A stretch of DNA of 64,000 bases, taken from contig NZ_LMIU01000002.1 of assembly GCF_001428845.1 (NCBI RefSeq), forward strand, positions 1 through 64,000, in the 5' to 3' direction. The notes below the pieces were generated by a model. It was given only the letters and a program-made list of their open reading frames with translations, ran no database searches and had not been told where the DNA came from. Positions 26,453 through 35,148 of this stretch are shown piece by piece. Position numbers and translations under genes: made by a program. How positions within the stretch are numbered: position 1 is the stretch's first letter; each line of letters begins with the position of its first letter. Source of the stretch: Achromobacter sp. Root83 (GTDB taxonomy: Bacteria; Pseudomonadota; Gammaproteobacteria; Burkholderiales; Burkholderiaceae_B).

Positions 26453-27454
26453 CTACAGCACGATCACCTTGGAGGACAGCCCGGGCAGGTCGGAGCGGCC
26501 CTGCATCTGCTTCAGGTCCCGCTCTATCATCGTGCTCAGGCGGCTGATCGGCACGTCGTTGGCGCTGCCCTCGAAGGGGTTCTCCGTGCTTTCGCCGACC
26601 TGCTCAAGCGAGGTGTAGATCCACGAGATGATCACGCTGAACGGCACCGCCAGCCATACCATCTGGCCCTGCATGAAACCGCCCACGTCCTGGCCGAGCT
26701 GAGCGAACTGGCCTGTCAGGCCAACCGGCAGCACCACGCAGAAGGCACGCACGAACAAGGTGTTGATGATCGCGTACTGGCGCGGATACGGGAAATTCTT
26801 GATCCGCTCGGCCTGTCCCTGCAGATCGAGGAACTCCCGGATGCGGCTGTTGAGCTCGGCATATTCCGAAGCGGTGATGGCACCCTGGTCCAGCAGGCTT
26901 CTGACCGCGCGGCCCTGCATGGCAAGCAGTTGCGCGGCCTTGCCGTCGGCCTGCATCAACGCGGCGATTTCCTCTTGCGGCAGGTAACGGGACAGCGCGG
27001 ATTCCAGGGATTCGCTGCGTTCCGGGATCACGTACCGCTTCCGGTATTCCGTATTGGGCCGGCTTGCCACGGTTTCCCATGCGCGCGCCTCGCGCAATTG
27101 ATAGCGCAAGGCCGTCAGCCAGGCCAGGTGCCGCTTCAGCAGGCCGGCGGTCTGCTCGGCATTGCCGACATAGGTATGGCTGATCACGCCCCAGTAACGG
27201 CTGGCGCTGACGATGCTCATCCAGATCTTCTGCGCTTCGACCGTGCGCGCGTAGGTCTGCACGTTCTTGAAGCCGACGACGAAGGTGGCGGCGGTGCCCA
27301 GCAGCGACACCACCGACAAGGGCAGGGTCAGCCATTTCATGCCAGCGACCTGATAGAGCAGCACGGGCACGAGGCTCAGCGCCAGCAGGCCGTAGATATT
27401 CCTGCGGGTCCAGACGATGAACTCGCTCAAGCGGTAGGACTTTCCCAGATGCAT
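26453..27454 (-). CDS. Bestrophin family anion channel
   Basis: A 333-residue bestrophin/YneE-type membrane protein. It shows an N-terminal helix pair (about 15-55), a second hydrophobic pair around 220-265, and the conserved FVVGFKNVQTYARTVEAQKIW segment. Bacterial bestrophins form pentameric ion channels. The ATG at 27454 has GGGAG upstream and is preferred to a TTG at 27493. It is driven by copy 3 of the 31-bp element and precedes the ECF41 gene, an arrangement that couples an ion channel to a sigma factor. Confidence 0.85.
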   Translation of the reverse strand: MHLGKSYRLSEFIVWTRRNIYGLLALSLVPVLLYQVAGMKWLTLPLSVVSLLGTAATFVVGFKNVQTYARTVEAQKIWMSIVSASRYWGVISHTYVGNAEQTAGLLKRHLAWLTALRYQLREARAWETVASRPNTEYRKRYVIPERSESLESALSRYLPQEEIAALMQADGKAAQLLAMQGRAVRSLLDQGAITASEYAELNSRIREFLDLQGQAERIKNFPYPRQYAIINTLFVRAFCVVLPVGLTGQFAQLGQDVGGFMQGQMVWLAVPFSVIISWIYTSLEQVGESTENPFEGSANDVPISRLSTMIERDLKQMQGRSDLPGLSSKVIVL

Positions 27455-27517
27455 GATGTCGCTCCCGCGCCCTTGGGCGCTCCAGTAGGACAAATGCTAG
27501 AGATGCGGCGGGCGGGG

Positions 27518-27548
27518 CGGTAGGGCCGCGCAAGGACGCATGGTGTTG
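27518..27548 (-). promoter_or_regulatory. 31-bp regulon element, copy 3 (bestrophin, sigma)
   Basis: On the minus strand CAACACCATGCGTCC and, five bases on, CGGCCCTACCG. It ends 63 bp before the bestrophin ATG at 27454. With no strong terminator seen before the sigma gene, this element could also drive the sigma gene. Confidence 0.68.
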
Positions 27549-27626
27549 TCCCGGCGACAACAATCGTGCCGCGCACAGCCCCAGGCGTGCGCGCCCCTGC
27601 GCCGTTGCGCATTGGTGCGCGCCGCA

Positions 27627-27657
27627 CAACAGCGTGCTTCCCGTCACGGGCCTACCG
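27627..27657 (+). promoter_or_regulatory. 31-bp regulon element, copy 4 (hydrolase operon)
   Basis: CAACAGCGTGCTTCC and, five bases on, CGGGCCTACCG on the plus strand, ending 85 bp before the hydrolase ATG. It is divergent from copy 3, 78 bp away. The remaining 27455-27742 gap has no gene. Confidence 0.66.
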
Positions 27658-27742
27658 GGCAAAAAACGCCAGACCTACGATGCAGTCGTCGATCACCGAA
27701 GCACGACGCAACGCAACGCCCAACCCCAACCGGAGCACGTCC

Positions 27743-28576
27743 ATGACCCGCAACACCATCACCACTGAAGACGGTACGCAGATCTATTACAAGGATTGGG
27801 GCGACGGCCCCGTCGTCACCTTCTCGCATGGCTGGCCGCTCAATGCGGACGCCTGGGACGGCCAGATGCACTTCCTGGCGCGCAAGGGTTTTCGTGTCAT
27901 CGCGCATGACCGCCGCGGGCACGGGCGCTCGTCGCAATCCTCGTCCGGCAATGACATGAACGGCTACGCCGACGATCTGGCGCAACTGATCGAAGCGTTG
28001 GACCTGAAGCGCATCACGATGGTCGGCCATTCCACCGGGGGCGGCGAAGTGGCGCGCTACATCGGCCGCCACGGCACCGGACGCGTGGCCCGCGCGGTGC
28101 TCATCGGCGCGGTGCCGCCGGTGATGCTGAAGTCCGCCGCCAACCCCGAAGGCCTGCCGATCGAGGTCTTCGACGGCATCCGCGAGGGCGTGGCGGGCGA
28201 CCGCTCGCAGTTCTACAAAGAGCTGGCCATCCCCTTTTACGGCGCCAACCGCCCTGGCGCCAAGGTGTCGCAAGGACTGCTGGACCAGTTCTGGCTGTGG
28301 AGCATGCAAAGCGGCCAGAAGAACGCCTACGAATGCATCAAGGCGTTCTCCGAGACGGACTTCACCGAAGACCTGAAGAAGATCGACGTGCCGACATTGT
28401 TCATGCACGGCGAGGACGATCAGATCGTGCCTGTGCACGATTCGGCGAAGAAGGCCGCACGCCTGGTGAAGAACGCCAGGGAAATCTACTACCCCGGCGC
28501 GCCGCATGGCCTGACCGCCACCCTGCAGGACCGCATCAATGCCGACCTGCTCGATTTTCTGAACGCCTCTGCCTGA
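27743..28576 (+). CDS. alpha/beta hydrolase (non-heme chloroperoxidase/arylesterase-like)
   Basis: A 277-residue hydrolase. The nucleophile is in [17 protein letters not shown], the family-typical motif of cofactor-free haloperoxidases/esterases. [16 protein letters not shown] supplies the oxyanion part. The Asp in [10 protein letters not shown] and the His in PGAPHGL complete the triad. It probably hydrolyses esters or lactones, with perhydrolysis as a side activity. ATG 27743 has a GGAG site. It is first in an operon with the MBL-fold and SDR genes. Confidence 0.9.
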   Translation: MTRNTITTEDGTQIYYKDWGDGPVVTFSHGWPLNADAWDGQMHFLARKGFRVIAHDRRGHGRSSQSSSGNDMNGYADDLAQLIEALDLKRITMVGHSTGGGEVARYIGRHGTGRVARAVLIGAVPPVMLKSAANPEGLPIEVFDGIREGVAGDRSQFYKELAIPFYGANRPGAKVSQGLLDQFWLWSMQSGQKNAYECIKAFSETDFTEDLKKIDVPTLFMHGEDDQIVPVHDSAKKAARLVKNAREIYYPGAPHGLTATLQDRINADLLDFLNASA

Positions 28577-28607
28577 CACGTTTCACTTTTCTTTTGGAGA
28601 TTCCGCC

Positions 28608-29525
28608 ATGTCTTCCGTAATCAATCCCACGAATTCCGTCGGCCAGACGCCCATCGATCTGGTTCCTTCGCGTTACGCGCTGCAAATCGGCGACATCGAC
28701 GCGCTTGTCGTCAGCGACGGGGTGCTGCCCTTACCCACCTCGACCATGGCGACCAATGCCGATCCCGCCGACCTGGCGAACTGGCTGGACTACATGTACA
28801 TGCCGCCGGACGCATTCGACTGGCCGCTGAACGTGATGGTGGCCCGCAGCGGAGACCAGACCATCCTGATCGACGCGGGGCTGGGCGGGCAGTTCCCGGG
28901 ATTCCCGCGTGCTGGGCAATTCCCGCAGCGCCTGCAGGCCGCCGGCATTCCGCTGGAATCCGTGACGGACGTGATCATCACCCACATGCACATGGATCAC
29001 GTGGGCGGCTTGCTTGTCGCCGGCGTGAAGGAGCGCCTGCGTCCCGACGTGCGCATCCACGTATGCGCGACCGAAGTCGACTTCTGGACCTCGCCCGATT
29101 TCACGCAGACCGTCATGCCCAAGCCTGTGCCCGCGGTGCTGAAGACCACGGCCACCAGCTTCTACAACGAATACCGCGACCGGATTCGGACCTTCGAGGA
29201 CCGCTACGAGGTGGCGCCTGGCGTGATCGTCCGTGTCACCGGCGGCCACACCCCGGGGCACAGCGTGGTGGATCTGATCTCGGGCGATGACCGGCTGACC
29301 TTTGCCGGCGACGCCATGTTCCCGGTCGGGTTCGACCACCCCGAGTGGCACAACGGCTTCGAACACGATCCCGAGAAGTCGGCCGCTGTCCGGATCGGCC
29401 TGTTCCGGGAACTGGCGGAAAGCCGCGGGCTGCTGGTGGCCGCTCACCTGCCGTTCCCGTCCGTAGGCCGGGTGGCGGTCGACGGCGACGCGTTTCGCTG
29501 GGTTCCGGTCATCTGGGATTACTGA
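28608..29525 (+). CDS. MBL-fold metallo-hydrolase
   Basis: A 305-residue metallo-beta-lactamase-fold enzyme. The dinuclear metal motif is THMHMDHVGG, with later ligands in GGHTPGHSVVDL and FAGDAMFP. The length and the HxHxDH pattern resemble AHL-lactonase/AttM-like and other lactone hydrolases, but the substrate is not determined. It lies 31 bp after the alpha/beta hydrolase, so the two probably act in turn on the same ester- or lactone-type compound. The ATG has TTTTGGAGATTCCGCC upstream. Confidence 0.88.
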   Translation: MSSVINPTNSVGQTPIDLVPSRYALQIGDIDALVVSDGVLPLPTSTMATNADPADLANWLDYMYMPPDAFDWPLNVMVARSGDQTILIDAGLGGQFPGFPRAGQFPQRLQAAGIPLESVTDVIITHMHMDHVGGLLVAGVKERLRPDVRIHVCATEVDFWTSPDFTQTVMPKPVPAVLKTTATSFYNEYRDRIRTFEDRYEVAPGVIVRVTGGHTPGHSVVDLISGDDRLTFAGDAMFPVGFDHPEWHNGFEHDPEKSAAVRIGLFRELAESRGLLVAAHLPFPSVGRVAVDGDAFRWVPVIWDY

Positions 29526-29569
29526 CTTCAACAGGCCGTGCGGCTATCCGTGCCCATGAAGGAACAAGC

Positions 29570-30319
29570 ATGAAAAAACTCTCAGGAAAGACCGCCGTCA
29601 TCACCGGCGGCAACAGCGGCATCGGCTTCGCGGCCGCCCAGGCCTTCATCGCCGAAGGCGCGCGTGTCGCGATTCTCGGGCGCCGGCAGCGGGCCGTCGA
29701 CGATGCGGTGGCGCTGCTGGGCGCATCCGCTTTCGGCGTGGTGGGGGACGTCGGCGAGCTGGCCACGCATGATCGCCTGGTGGCGCAAGTGCGCGAACGG
29801 TACGGCGCCATCGACATCTACATGGCGAACGCCGGCATGAACAATATCGAGCCTTCGCAAGCCGTCAGCGCCGACAGCTACGACATCCAGTTCGGCACCA
29901 ACACGCGCGCCGTGTTCTTCGGTGTCACCAAGGCGTTGCCGCTGATGCGCGACGGCGGCTCCATCATTCTGACGGGCTCGATCGCGAGCGCGAAGGTATT
30001 GGACGGCCACGCCGTCTACGCGGGCTCGAAGGCGGCCATCGAAGCCTTTGCCCGGGCCTGGGCGCTGGAATTCAAGGCCCGGAAGATCCGCGTCAACGTG
30101 CTGAGCCCCGGCCCCACCGACACCCCCATTCTTGAAAAGCTGGGCGTGGCGGAATCGGACCGCTCGGCGTTCGAGCAGAGCGTGGCCGCGGCGATCCCCT
30201 TGGGACGGCTGGCGCAATCGGGGGAATTGGCCCGCGCTGCGTTGTTCCTGGCGTCGGACGACAGCAGTTTCATCACCGGCGTGAACCTGCGTGTCGACGG
30301 CGGCATTGCGCTGACCTGA
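29570..30319 (+). CDS. Short-chain dehydrogenase/reductase
   Basis: A 249-residue classical SDR. The cofactor motif TGGNSGIG is at about 12-19, NAG at 87-89, and the catalytic Ser-Tyr-Lys appears in LTGSIASAKVLDGHAVYAGSKAA. The C-terminus has VDGGIAL. It oxidises or reduces an alcohol/ketone with NAD(P)H. It is third in the hydrolase-MBL-SDR operon. The start at 29570 has AAGGAAC upstream; the frame is open earlier but only overlaps the previous gene. Confidence 0.9.
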   Translation: MKKLSGKTAVITGGNSGIGFAAAQAFIAEGARVAILGRRQRAVDDAVALLGASAFGVVGDVGELATHDRLVAQVRERYGAIDIYMANAGMNNIEPSQAVSADSYDIQFGTNTRAVFFGVTKALPLMRDGGSIILTGSIASAKVLDGHAVYAGSKAAIEAFARAWALEFKARKIRVNVLSPGPTDTPILEKLGVAESDRSAFEQSVAAAIPLGRLAQSGELARAALFLASDDSSFITGVNLRVDGGIALT

Positions 30320-30325
30320 CGCCGG

Positions 30326-30398
30326 GCCGGACCTGGCTCCCCTGCGGGCAGGCCAGGGTCCGGCGCCCGGTGGCGCGTGCCTGGCGGCTTTACGCCGC
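30326..30398. terminator. Two strong hairpins between convergent genes
   Basis: GCCGGACCTGGC near 30326-30337 pairs with GCCAGGGTCCGGC near 30352-30364 with one bulge. A second stem GGCGGC-TTTAC-GCCGCC lies near 30382-30398. They separate the SDR gene from the convergent small gene. Neither has a T-tract, so they may be Rho-assisted or RNA-stability stems. Confidence 0.5.
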
Positions 30399-30415
30399 CC
30401 GCGCCAGGCCGGGAG

Positions 30416-30661
30416 CTAGTCGTCCAGCGAGGGCACGGTGCCGATCTGCGCGAGGATGCGGGGCGATTCCATGTCGCCGGTTTCTTTATCGATCAGCACT
30501 TCATACGCGGCGACGCCCGCGAATTTGGATGCCATCGAATTCGCGATCCGGATGGCTCCGAATTCGCTGCTGGCCGGACGGATTTCCCCGGGGGCGACGC
30601 CATTGGCGGCGGCGCGATAGGGAACGACGATGTACTGGACGAGATGAGCAGCTTCTGACAC
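30416..30661 (-). CDS. Small conserved-looking protein of unknown function
   Basis: An 81-residue protein I cannot assign. The start is GTG 30661 behind a good GGGGAGAA site; the open frame extends to 30826 but without support. The sequence alternates hydrophobic strands (VQYIVVPYRA) and polar turns, and ends with acidic LDD, suggesting a small alpha/beta fold. It has no signal peptide or cysteines. It lies alone between the SDR gene and the gentisate dioxygenase. Confidence 0.6.
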   Translation of the reverse strand: MSEAAHLVQYIVVPYRAAANGVAPGEIRPASSEFGAIRIANSMASKFAGVAAYEVLIDKETGDMESPRILAQIGTVPSLDD

Positions 30662-30778
30662 AGGATTCTCCCCTGGACGACAGTTTTTCGGGCGAGCGAA
30701 ATGTATCACGTCGCACTGTGTTTTTGTACAGTATTTTTTGACGGTGCGCCAATAAATCCGACCCGCTTGCCGGTTCTC

Positions 30779-30843
30779 AAGGAAAACCCCTAGTGCGCAA
30801 TCATTGCCCGATCCGGGCCTCGCCACTATGATTTTCGAAAATC
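30779..30843 (+). promoter_or_regulatory. Promoter and palindromic operator of the gentisate operon
   Basis: TTGCCC (30804-30809), a 17-bp spacer and TATGAT (30827-30832) lie 38 bp before the ATG. A perfect 14-bp palindrome GATTTTCGAAAATC (30830-30843) overlaps the -10/start region, a repressor-type position. Further upstream, AAGGAAAACCCCTAG (30779-30793) resembles the TAGGG-type palindromes near 10 kb. Confidence 0.6.
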
Positions 30844-30870
30844 CAATGATTTTTATAAAAAAGGAATCAG

Positions 30871-31995
30871 ATGGAAGCGAACCGGTACGACACCTACCGC
30901 GAGGACACCGCAGGCCGCGCCAATGTGGCTGATTCGCCCGAGCGCATCGCCTATTACCAGGAGCTGGCTCGCCTGGAGACGGGCGCGCTGTGGACGGTGG
31001 CGAACAAGATCGAGCCCTGGGCGCCGCGTTCCGCGTCGGTGCCGGTGGTGTGGCGCTACCAGGAATTGCGCGGCCATGTCCTGCGGTCGGCCGAACTGGT
31101 GTCTCCCGAAGAAGCGGGGCGGCGCGTCATCTATCTCAACAATCCCGGCCGCCGCGACGTGGCCGCCGCCGTGGGCTGGCTGTATTCCGGATTGCAGGTG
31201 ATGCAGCCCGGTGAGCTCGCGTCCGCCCACAAGCATTCGCATTCGGCGCTGCGCTTCATCATGGAAGGGCGCGGCGCGTACACCGTGGTGGACGGCCACA
31301 AGATGACCCTGGGCGCGAACGATTTCGTGCTGACGCCCAACGGCACCTGGCACGAGCACGGCGTTGCCGAAGACGGCACCACCTGCATCTGGCAGGACGG
31401 CCTGGACATCCCGCTGGTCAACGCGCTGGAAGCGGGCTTTTACGCCGTGCATCCCGACCTGAACCAGACGGTCACCCATCCGGTGGACGACACCAGCGCG
31501 GCATGGGGCGGCGTGGCCCTGCGGCCCCAGGTGTCGGGGTGGGCCAAGCCCTATTCCCCGCTATTCAAGTACGAATGGGAACCCACGTACGAGGCGCTGC
31601 GCCGCTACGCGCGCACCACCGACGGCAGTCCCTATGACGGCATCCTGCTGAATTACGTGAACCCGGCCACGGGTGGCCCGGTCATGCCGACCATCGGCGC
31701 CAGCATGCAGATGCTGCGGCCCGGCGAACACACCAAGGCCCATCGCCACACCGGCAGCTTCATCTATCAGGTGGCCAAGGGCAGCGGCTTTTCCATCATC
31801 GACGGCAAGCGCTACGACTGGACGGAACGCGACATCTTCTGTGTGCCGTCCTGGGCCATCCACGAACACGCCAACCTGTCTTCCAACGACGATGCCTGCC
31901 TGTTCTGCTTCAACGACCTGCCCGTGCTGCGGTCGCTGGCGCTCTACCGCGAAGAAGCGGTCAAGGAAAACGACGGCCATCAAGTGCTGATCTAG
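30871..31995 (+). CDS. Gentisate 1,2-dioxygenase-like ring-cleavage enzyme
   Basis: A 374-residue bicupin. The N-terminal cupin carries the Fe-ligand motif SAHKHSHSALRFIMEG and a later NGTWHEHG. The C-terminal cupin has KAHRHTGSFIYQVAKG. This pattern and the length match gentisate 1,2-dioxygenase and 1-hydroxy-2-naphthoate dioxygenase, which cleave the ring next to the carboxylate. AAGGAA precedes the ATG. A fumarylacetoacetase-family hydrolase follows (89 bp), as expected for the second or third step of the gentisate pathway. Confidence 0.85.
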   Translation: MEANRYDTYREDTAGRANVADSPERIAYYQELARLETGALWTVANKIEPWAPRSASVPVVWRYQELRGHVLRSAELVSPEEAGRRVIYLNNPGRRDVAAAVGWLYSGLQVMQPGELASAHKHSHSALRFIMEGRGAYTVVDGHKMTLGANDFVLTPNGTWHEHGVAEDGTTCIWQDGLDIPLVNALEAGFYAVHPDLNQTVTHPVDDTSAAWGGVALRPQVSGWAKPYSPLFKYEWEPTYEALRRYARTTDGSPYDGILLNYVNPATGGPVMPTIGASMQMLRPGEHTKAHRHTGSFIYQVAKGSGFSIIDGKRYDWTERDIFCVPSWAIHEHANLSSNDDACLFCFNDLPVLRSLALYREEAVKENDGHQVLI

Positions 31996-32084
31996 CGTCG
32001 CCCGGCCCCTCATCGAATCTTTATCCGCCGCGCGGGCCTGGCCCGCGCGCCCGGCTCAACTCGTCCTGAATCTATGGAGTACCT

Positions 32085-32996
32085 ATGCGCTTGGTGACTT
32101 TTCGCGCTCATCCCGCCGCCGCCGCCCGGCTTGGCGCGCTGGCCGAAGGCTATGTGGTGGACCTGGCCCTGCTGGGCCGCGCCGGCGGCGTCGACCTGCC
32201 CGACGACATGCTCGCCTTCATCGACCTGGGGCCGGTTGCCGTGGCGCAAGCCAGCCGGCTGCTGGAGTCGTTCCGCGGCGCCTGGCCCGTGGGCACGGCC
32301 TTGCCCCAGGAAAACGTGAAACTGCTGGCGCCCATTCCACGGCCCCGCAAGAACATTTTCGGCATCGGCCTGAACTACGTTGAACACGTGGCGGAGTCCA
32401 GCCGCACGCTGGACACCTCGGCCGACCTGCCCAAGCAGCCGGTGATATTTTCCAAGCCGCCTACCACCGTCATCGGTCCGGGCGACGCCATCGAGCACAA
32501 CGCCAAGATCACGCAGCAACTGGACTGGGAAGTGGAACTGGCCGTCATCATGGGCCGGCGTGCGACACGCGTGGCCGAGGCGGACGCGCTGTCCTACGTG
32601 TTCGGCTATAGCGTGATGCTGGACATGAGCGCCCGCGACTGCCGCCGGGCCGGCCAGTGGATCTACTCCAAGGGCCAGGACACCTATGCGCCGTTCGGCC
32701 CCTGCATCGTCACCGCCGACGAGATCCCCGATCCGCAGGTGCTGGATCTGTGGCTGACGGTCAACGGCGAAAAGAAGCAGGGTTCCAACACCCGCCACAT
32801 GCTGTTCAAGGTGCCTTTCCTGATCTCGGACATCAGCGCCGGCATCACGCTTGAGCCGGGCGACATCATCGCGACCGGCACGCCGGAGGGCGTGGGCGCG
32901 GGCCGCAAGCCCCAGGAATGGCTATGGCCGGGAGATGTGGTGGTGGCCTGCGTGGAAGGCATCGGCACGCTGCGCCATCCGGTGGTGGCCGTCTAG
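32085..32996 (+). CDS. FAH-family hydrolase (fumarylpyruvate/maleylpyruvate hydrolase type)
   Basis: A 303-residue fumarylacetoacetate hydrolase-fold enzyme. The N-terminal lid is followed by GIGLNYVEHVAES and the metal-binding DWEVELAVIMG with its Glu pair, and later GTPEGVGAG. It should hydrolyse the C-C bond of the ring-cleavage product. No maleylpyruvate isomerase gene is seen nearby, so it may act directly on maleylpyruvate or rely on an isomerase elsewhere. Confidence 0.85.
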   Translation: MRLVTFRAHPAAAARLGALAEGYVVDLALLGRAGGVDLPDDMLAFIDLGPVAVAQASRLLESFRGAWPVGTALPQENVKLLAPIPRPRKNIFGIGLNYVEHVAESSRTLDTSADLPKQPVIFSKPPTTVIGPGDAIEHNAKITQQLDWEVELAVIMGRRATRVAEADALSYVFGYSVMLDMSARDCRRAGQWIYSKGQDTYAPFGPCIVTADEIPDPQVLDLWLTVNGEKKQGSNTRHMLFKVPFLISDISAGITLEPGDIIATGTPEGVGAGRKPQEWLWPGDVVVACVEGIGTLRHPVVAV

Positions 32997-33043
32997 AACC
33001 CGCACCGCCGCAAGGCGGGCAATCCAGTCCTCAGGGGGAAAAC

Positions 33044-34237
33044 ATGATCAACAAGCACGTATTCGGCGGCATGACCGCCATGCTGGCCGCCGCCGTCTCG
33101 ATGGGGGCCGCGAATGTGGCGATGGCAGCCCCGGAGCCGGTCAGGATCGGCTTCATCGCCACCTTGTCCACGCCGGCGGGCTACATCGGCGAAGACGAAC
33201 GCGACGGCTTCAACCTGGCCGTCAAGCAGGGCGGCGGCAAGCTGGGCGGCGTGCCCGTGCAATTGGTCAATGAAGACGATGGACTCAAGCCCGCCAATGC
33301 CAAGCAGGCGGCCGACCGCCTGCTGCAATCGGGCGTGAAGCTCTTTACCGGCGTGAACTTCTCGAACGTGCTGGCGGCGGTCGTGCCCAGCGTGGTGAAG
33401 TCGGGCGCCTTCTATGTCAGCCTGAACCCCGGCCCGTCGAACTTCGCGGGTGAAAAGTGCGACCCGAACTACTTCGTGGCGTCGTACCAGAACGATGCCT
33501 TCCACACGGCCGGCGGCGTGGCCGCCAACGAGCTCGGCTATAAGCGCGTGGTGCTGCTGGCGCCGAACTACCAGGCCGGCCGGGACGCGATCGAAGGCTT
33601 CAAGCGCACCTACAAGGGCGAGGTCGTCGCCGAGATCTACACCAAGCTGGACCAGTCCGACTTTTCGGTGGAGCTGGCGCGCCTGCGGTCGCTGGCGCCC
33701 GAAGCCATCTACCAGTTCCATCCGGGCGGCACCGGCATCAACTTCGTCAAGCAGTACGCGGCCGCGGGCCTGAACAAGACCATCCCGATGCTGATGCCCA
33801 GCTTCTCGATGGATGCGCGCATGATCCAGGCAACGGGCGAAGCGTCGGCGGGCTCGTACACCACAGGGATCTGGTCGCAGGATTTCGACAATCCGCAGTC
33901 CAAGGCCTTCGTGCAGGCCTTCAAGGACGCCTATGGCCGCGTGCCCACGGACTACGCGATGCAGGCGTATGACACCGCCCAGTTGATCGGCGTGGGGTTG
34001 AAAGCGACCGGCGGCGACCTGTCCAAGGCCACGGAATTCCGCGCCGCCTTGCGCAGCCCGGAATTCACGTCCCTGCGCGGCAAGTTCGTCATGAACACCA
34101 ACCAGCATCCCATCCAGGACCTCTACCTGATGCGCATCGAAAAGGGCAGCGACGGAAGCCTGTCGCCGCGTCTGGTCCGCAAGCTGGTGTCCGACGACAA
34201 GGACGCCTACGCGCAATTCTGCAAGATGCCGTCATGA
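33044..34237 (+). CDS. Branched-chain-type ABC transporter substrate-binding protein
   Basis: A 397-residue Leu/Ile/Val-type periplasmic binding protein. The signal peptide ends near AAVSMGAANVAMA, and the mature start APEPVRIGFIATLSTPAG is family-typical. It binds an unknown solute; the neighbouring gentisate dioxygenase suggests an aromatic acid. ATG 33044 has a CAGGGGGAA site. Its stop overlaps the permease start by four bases (ATGA), beginning a tightly packed transporter operon. Confidence 0.9.
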   Translation: MINKHVFGGMTAMLAAAVSMGAANVAMAAPEPVRIGFIATLSTPAGYIGEDERDGFNLAVKQGGGKLGGVPVQLVNEDDGLKPANAKQAADRLLQSGVKLFTGVNFSNVLAAVVPSVVKSGAFYVSLNPGPSNFAGEKCDPNYFVASYQNDAFHTAGGVAANELGYKRVVLLAPNYQAGRDAIEGFKRTYKGEVVAEIYTKLDQSDFSVELARLRSLAPEAIYQFHPGGTGINFVKQYAAAGLNKTIPMLMPSFSMDARMIQATGEASAGSYTTGIWSQDFDNPQSKAFVQAFKDAYGRVPTDYAMQAYDTAQLIGVGLKATGGDLSKATEFRAALRSPEFTSLRGKFVMNTNQHPIQDLYLMRIEKGSDGSLSPRLVRKLVSDDKDAYAQFCKMPS

Positions 34238-35148
34238 CGCTCCTGTTCGAACAGTTGCTCAACGGGCTGCAGTTCGGCGCCATGCTCTTCCTGCTGGCGG
34301 CCGGGCTGACGCTGATCTTCGGGATCATGGGCGTCGTGAACCTGACCCATGGGTCGTTCTACATGGTGGGCGCCTACTGCGCGGCCTACGCCATCGGCAC
34401 CACGGGATCGTTCCTGGCTGGTGTGCTGGCGGCGCTGCTGGGCGCGGGACTGTACGGTGTGTCGGTGGAAGTGCTGGTGATCCGCAGGCTGTACAAGCGC
34501 GATCACCTGTACCAGGTGCTGGCCACCTTCGGGCTGCTGCTGTTTTCGAACGAGGCGGTCAGCCTGATCTTCGGGCGGCGTCCGCCGCTGGTGAACATCC
34601 CTTCCTTTCTGGAAGGGGCGGTGACCCTGGCGCCGGGCTTTCAGTATCCGCTGATCCGCCTGTCGTTCATCGCCATTGGCGCGCTGGTGGCGGTGGGCCT
34701 GTGGTGGCTCGTCAACCGCACCCGCATCGGCATGCTGATCCGCGCGGGCGCCGACGACCGCGAGATGGTGGACGCGCTGGGCGTGGACATCAAGAAGCTC
34801 TATACGCTGGTGTTCGGCCTGGGCGCCTTGCTGTGCGGACTGGCCGGCGTGATGGCCGCGCCGCTGTTGGCCGTCGAGATCGGCATGGGAGAACGCATCC
34901 TGATCACGACCTTCGTGGTCATCGTGATCGGCGGTGTGGGATCGGTGCGCGGCGCGCTGGCGGGCGCCCTGCTGGTGGGCATGGTGGACAGCATGGGACG
35001 CGCGTTCCTGCCGCAACTGCTGTCCACGATGTTCTCGCCGGCCACCGCGGACCCGCTGGCCGCGGGCATGGCCTCGGCCAGTATCTATGTGTTGATGGCG
35101 ATCGTGCTGATCGCCAGGCCGGGCGGACTGTTTCCGGCGCGAGGATGA
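34234..35148 (+). CDS. Branched-chain-type ABC permease (LivH-like)
   Basis: A 304-residue inner-membrane permease with about eight hydrophobic segments. The opening LLNGLQFGAMLFLLAAGLTLIFGIMGVVNLTHGSFYMVGAY is the classic LivH start. RAGADDREMVDALGVDIKKLY is the ATPase-contact loop. It overlaps both neighbours by four bases, so translation is coupled across the operon. Confidence 0.92.
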   Translation: MTLLFEQLLNGLQFGAMLFLLAAGLTLIFGIMGVVNLTHGSFYMVGAYCAAYAIGTTGSFLAGVLAALLGAGLYGVSVEVLVIRRLYKRDHLYQVLATFGLLLFSNEAVSLIFGRRPPLVNIPSFLEGAVTLAPGFQYPLIRLSFIAIGALVAVGLWWLVNRTRIGMLIRAGADDREMVDALGVDIKKLYTLVFGLGALLCGLAGVMAAPLLAVEIGMGERILITTFVVIVIGGVGSVRGALAGALLVGMVDSMGRAFLPQLLSTMFSPATADPLAAGMASASIYVLMAIVLIARPGGLFPARG

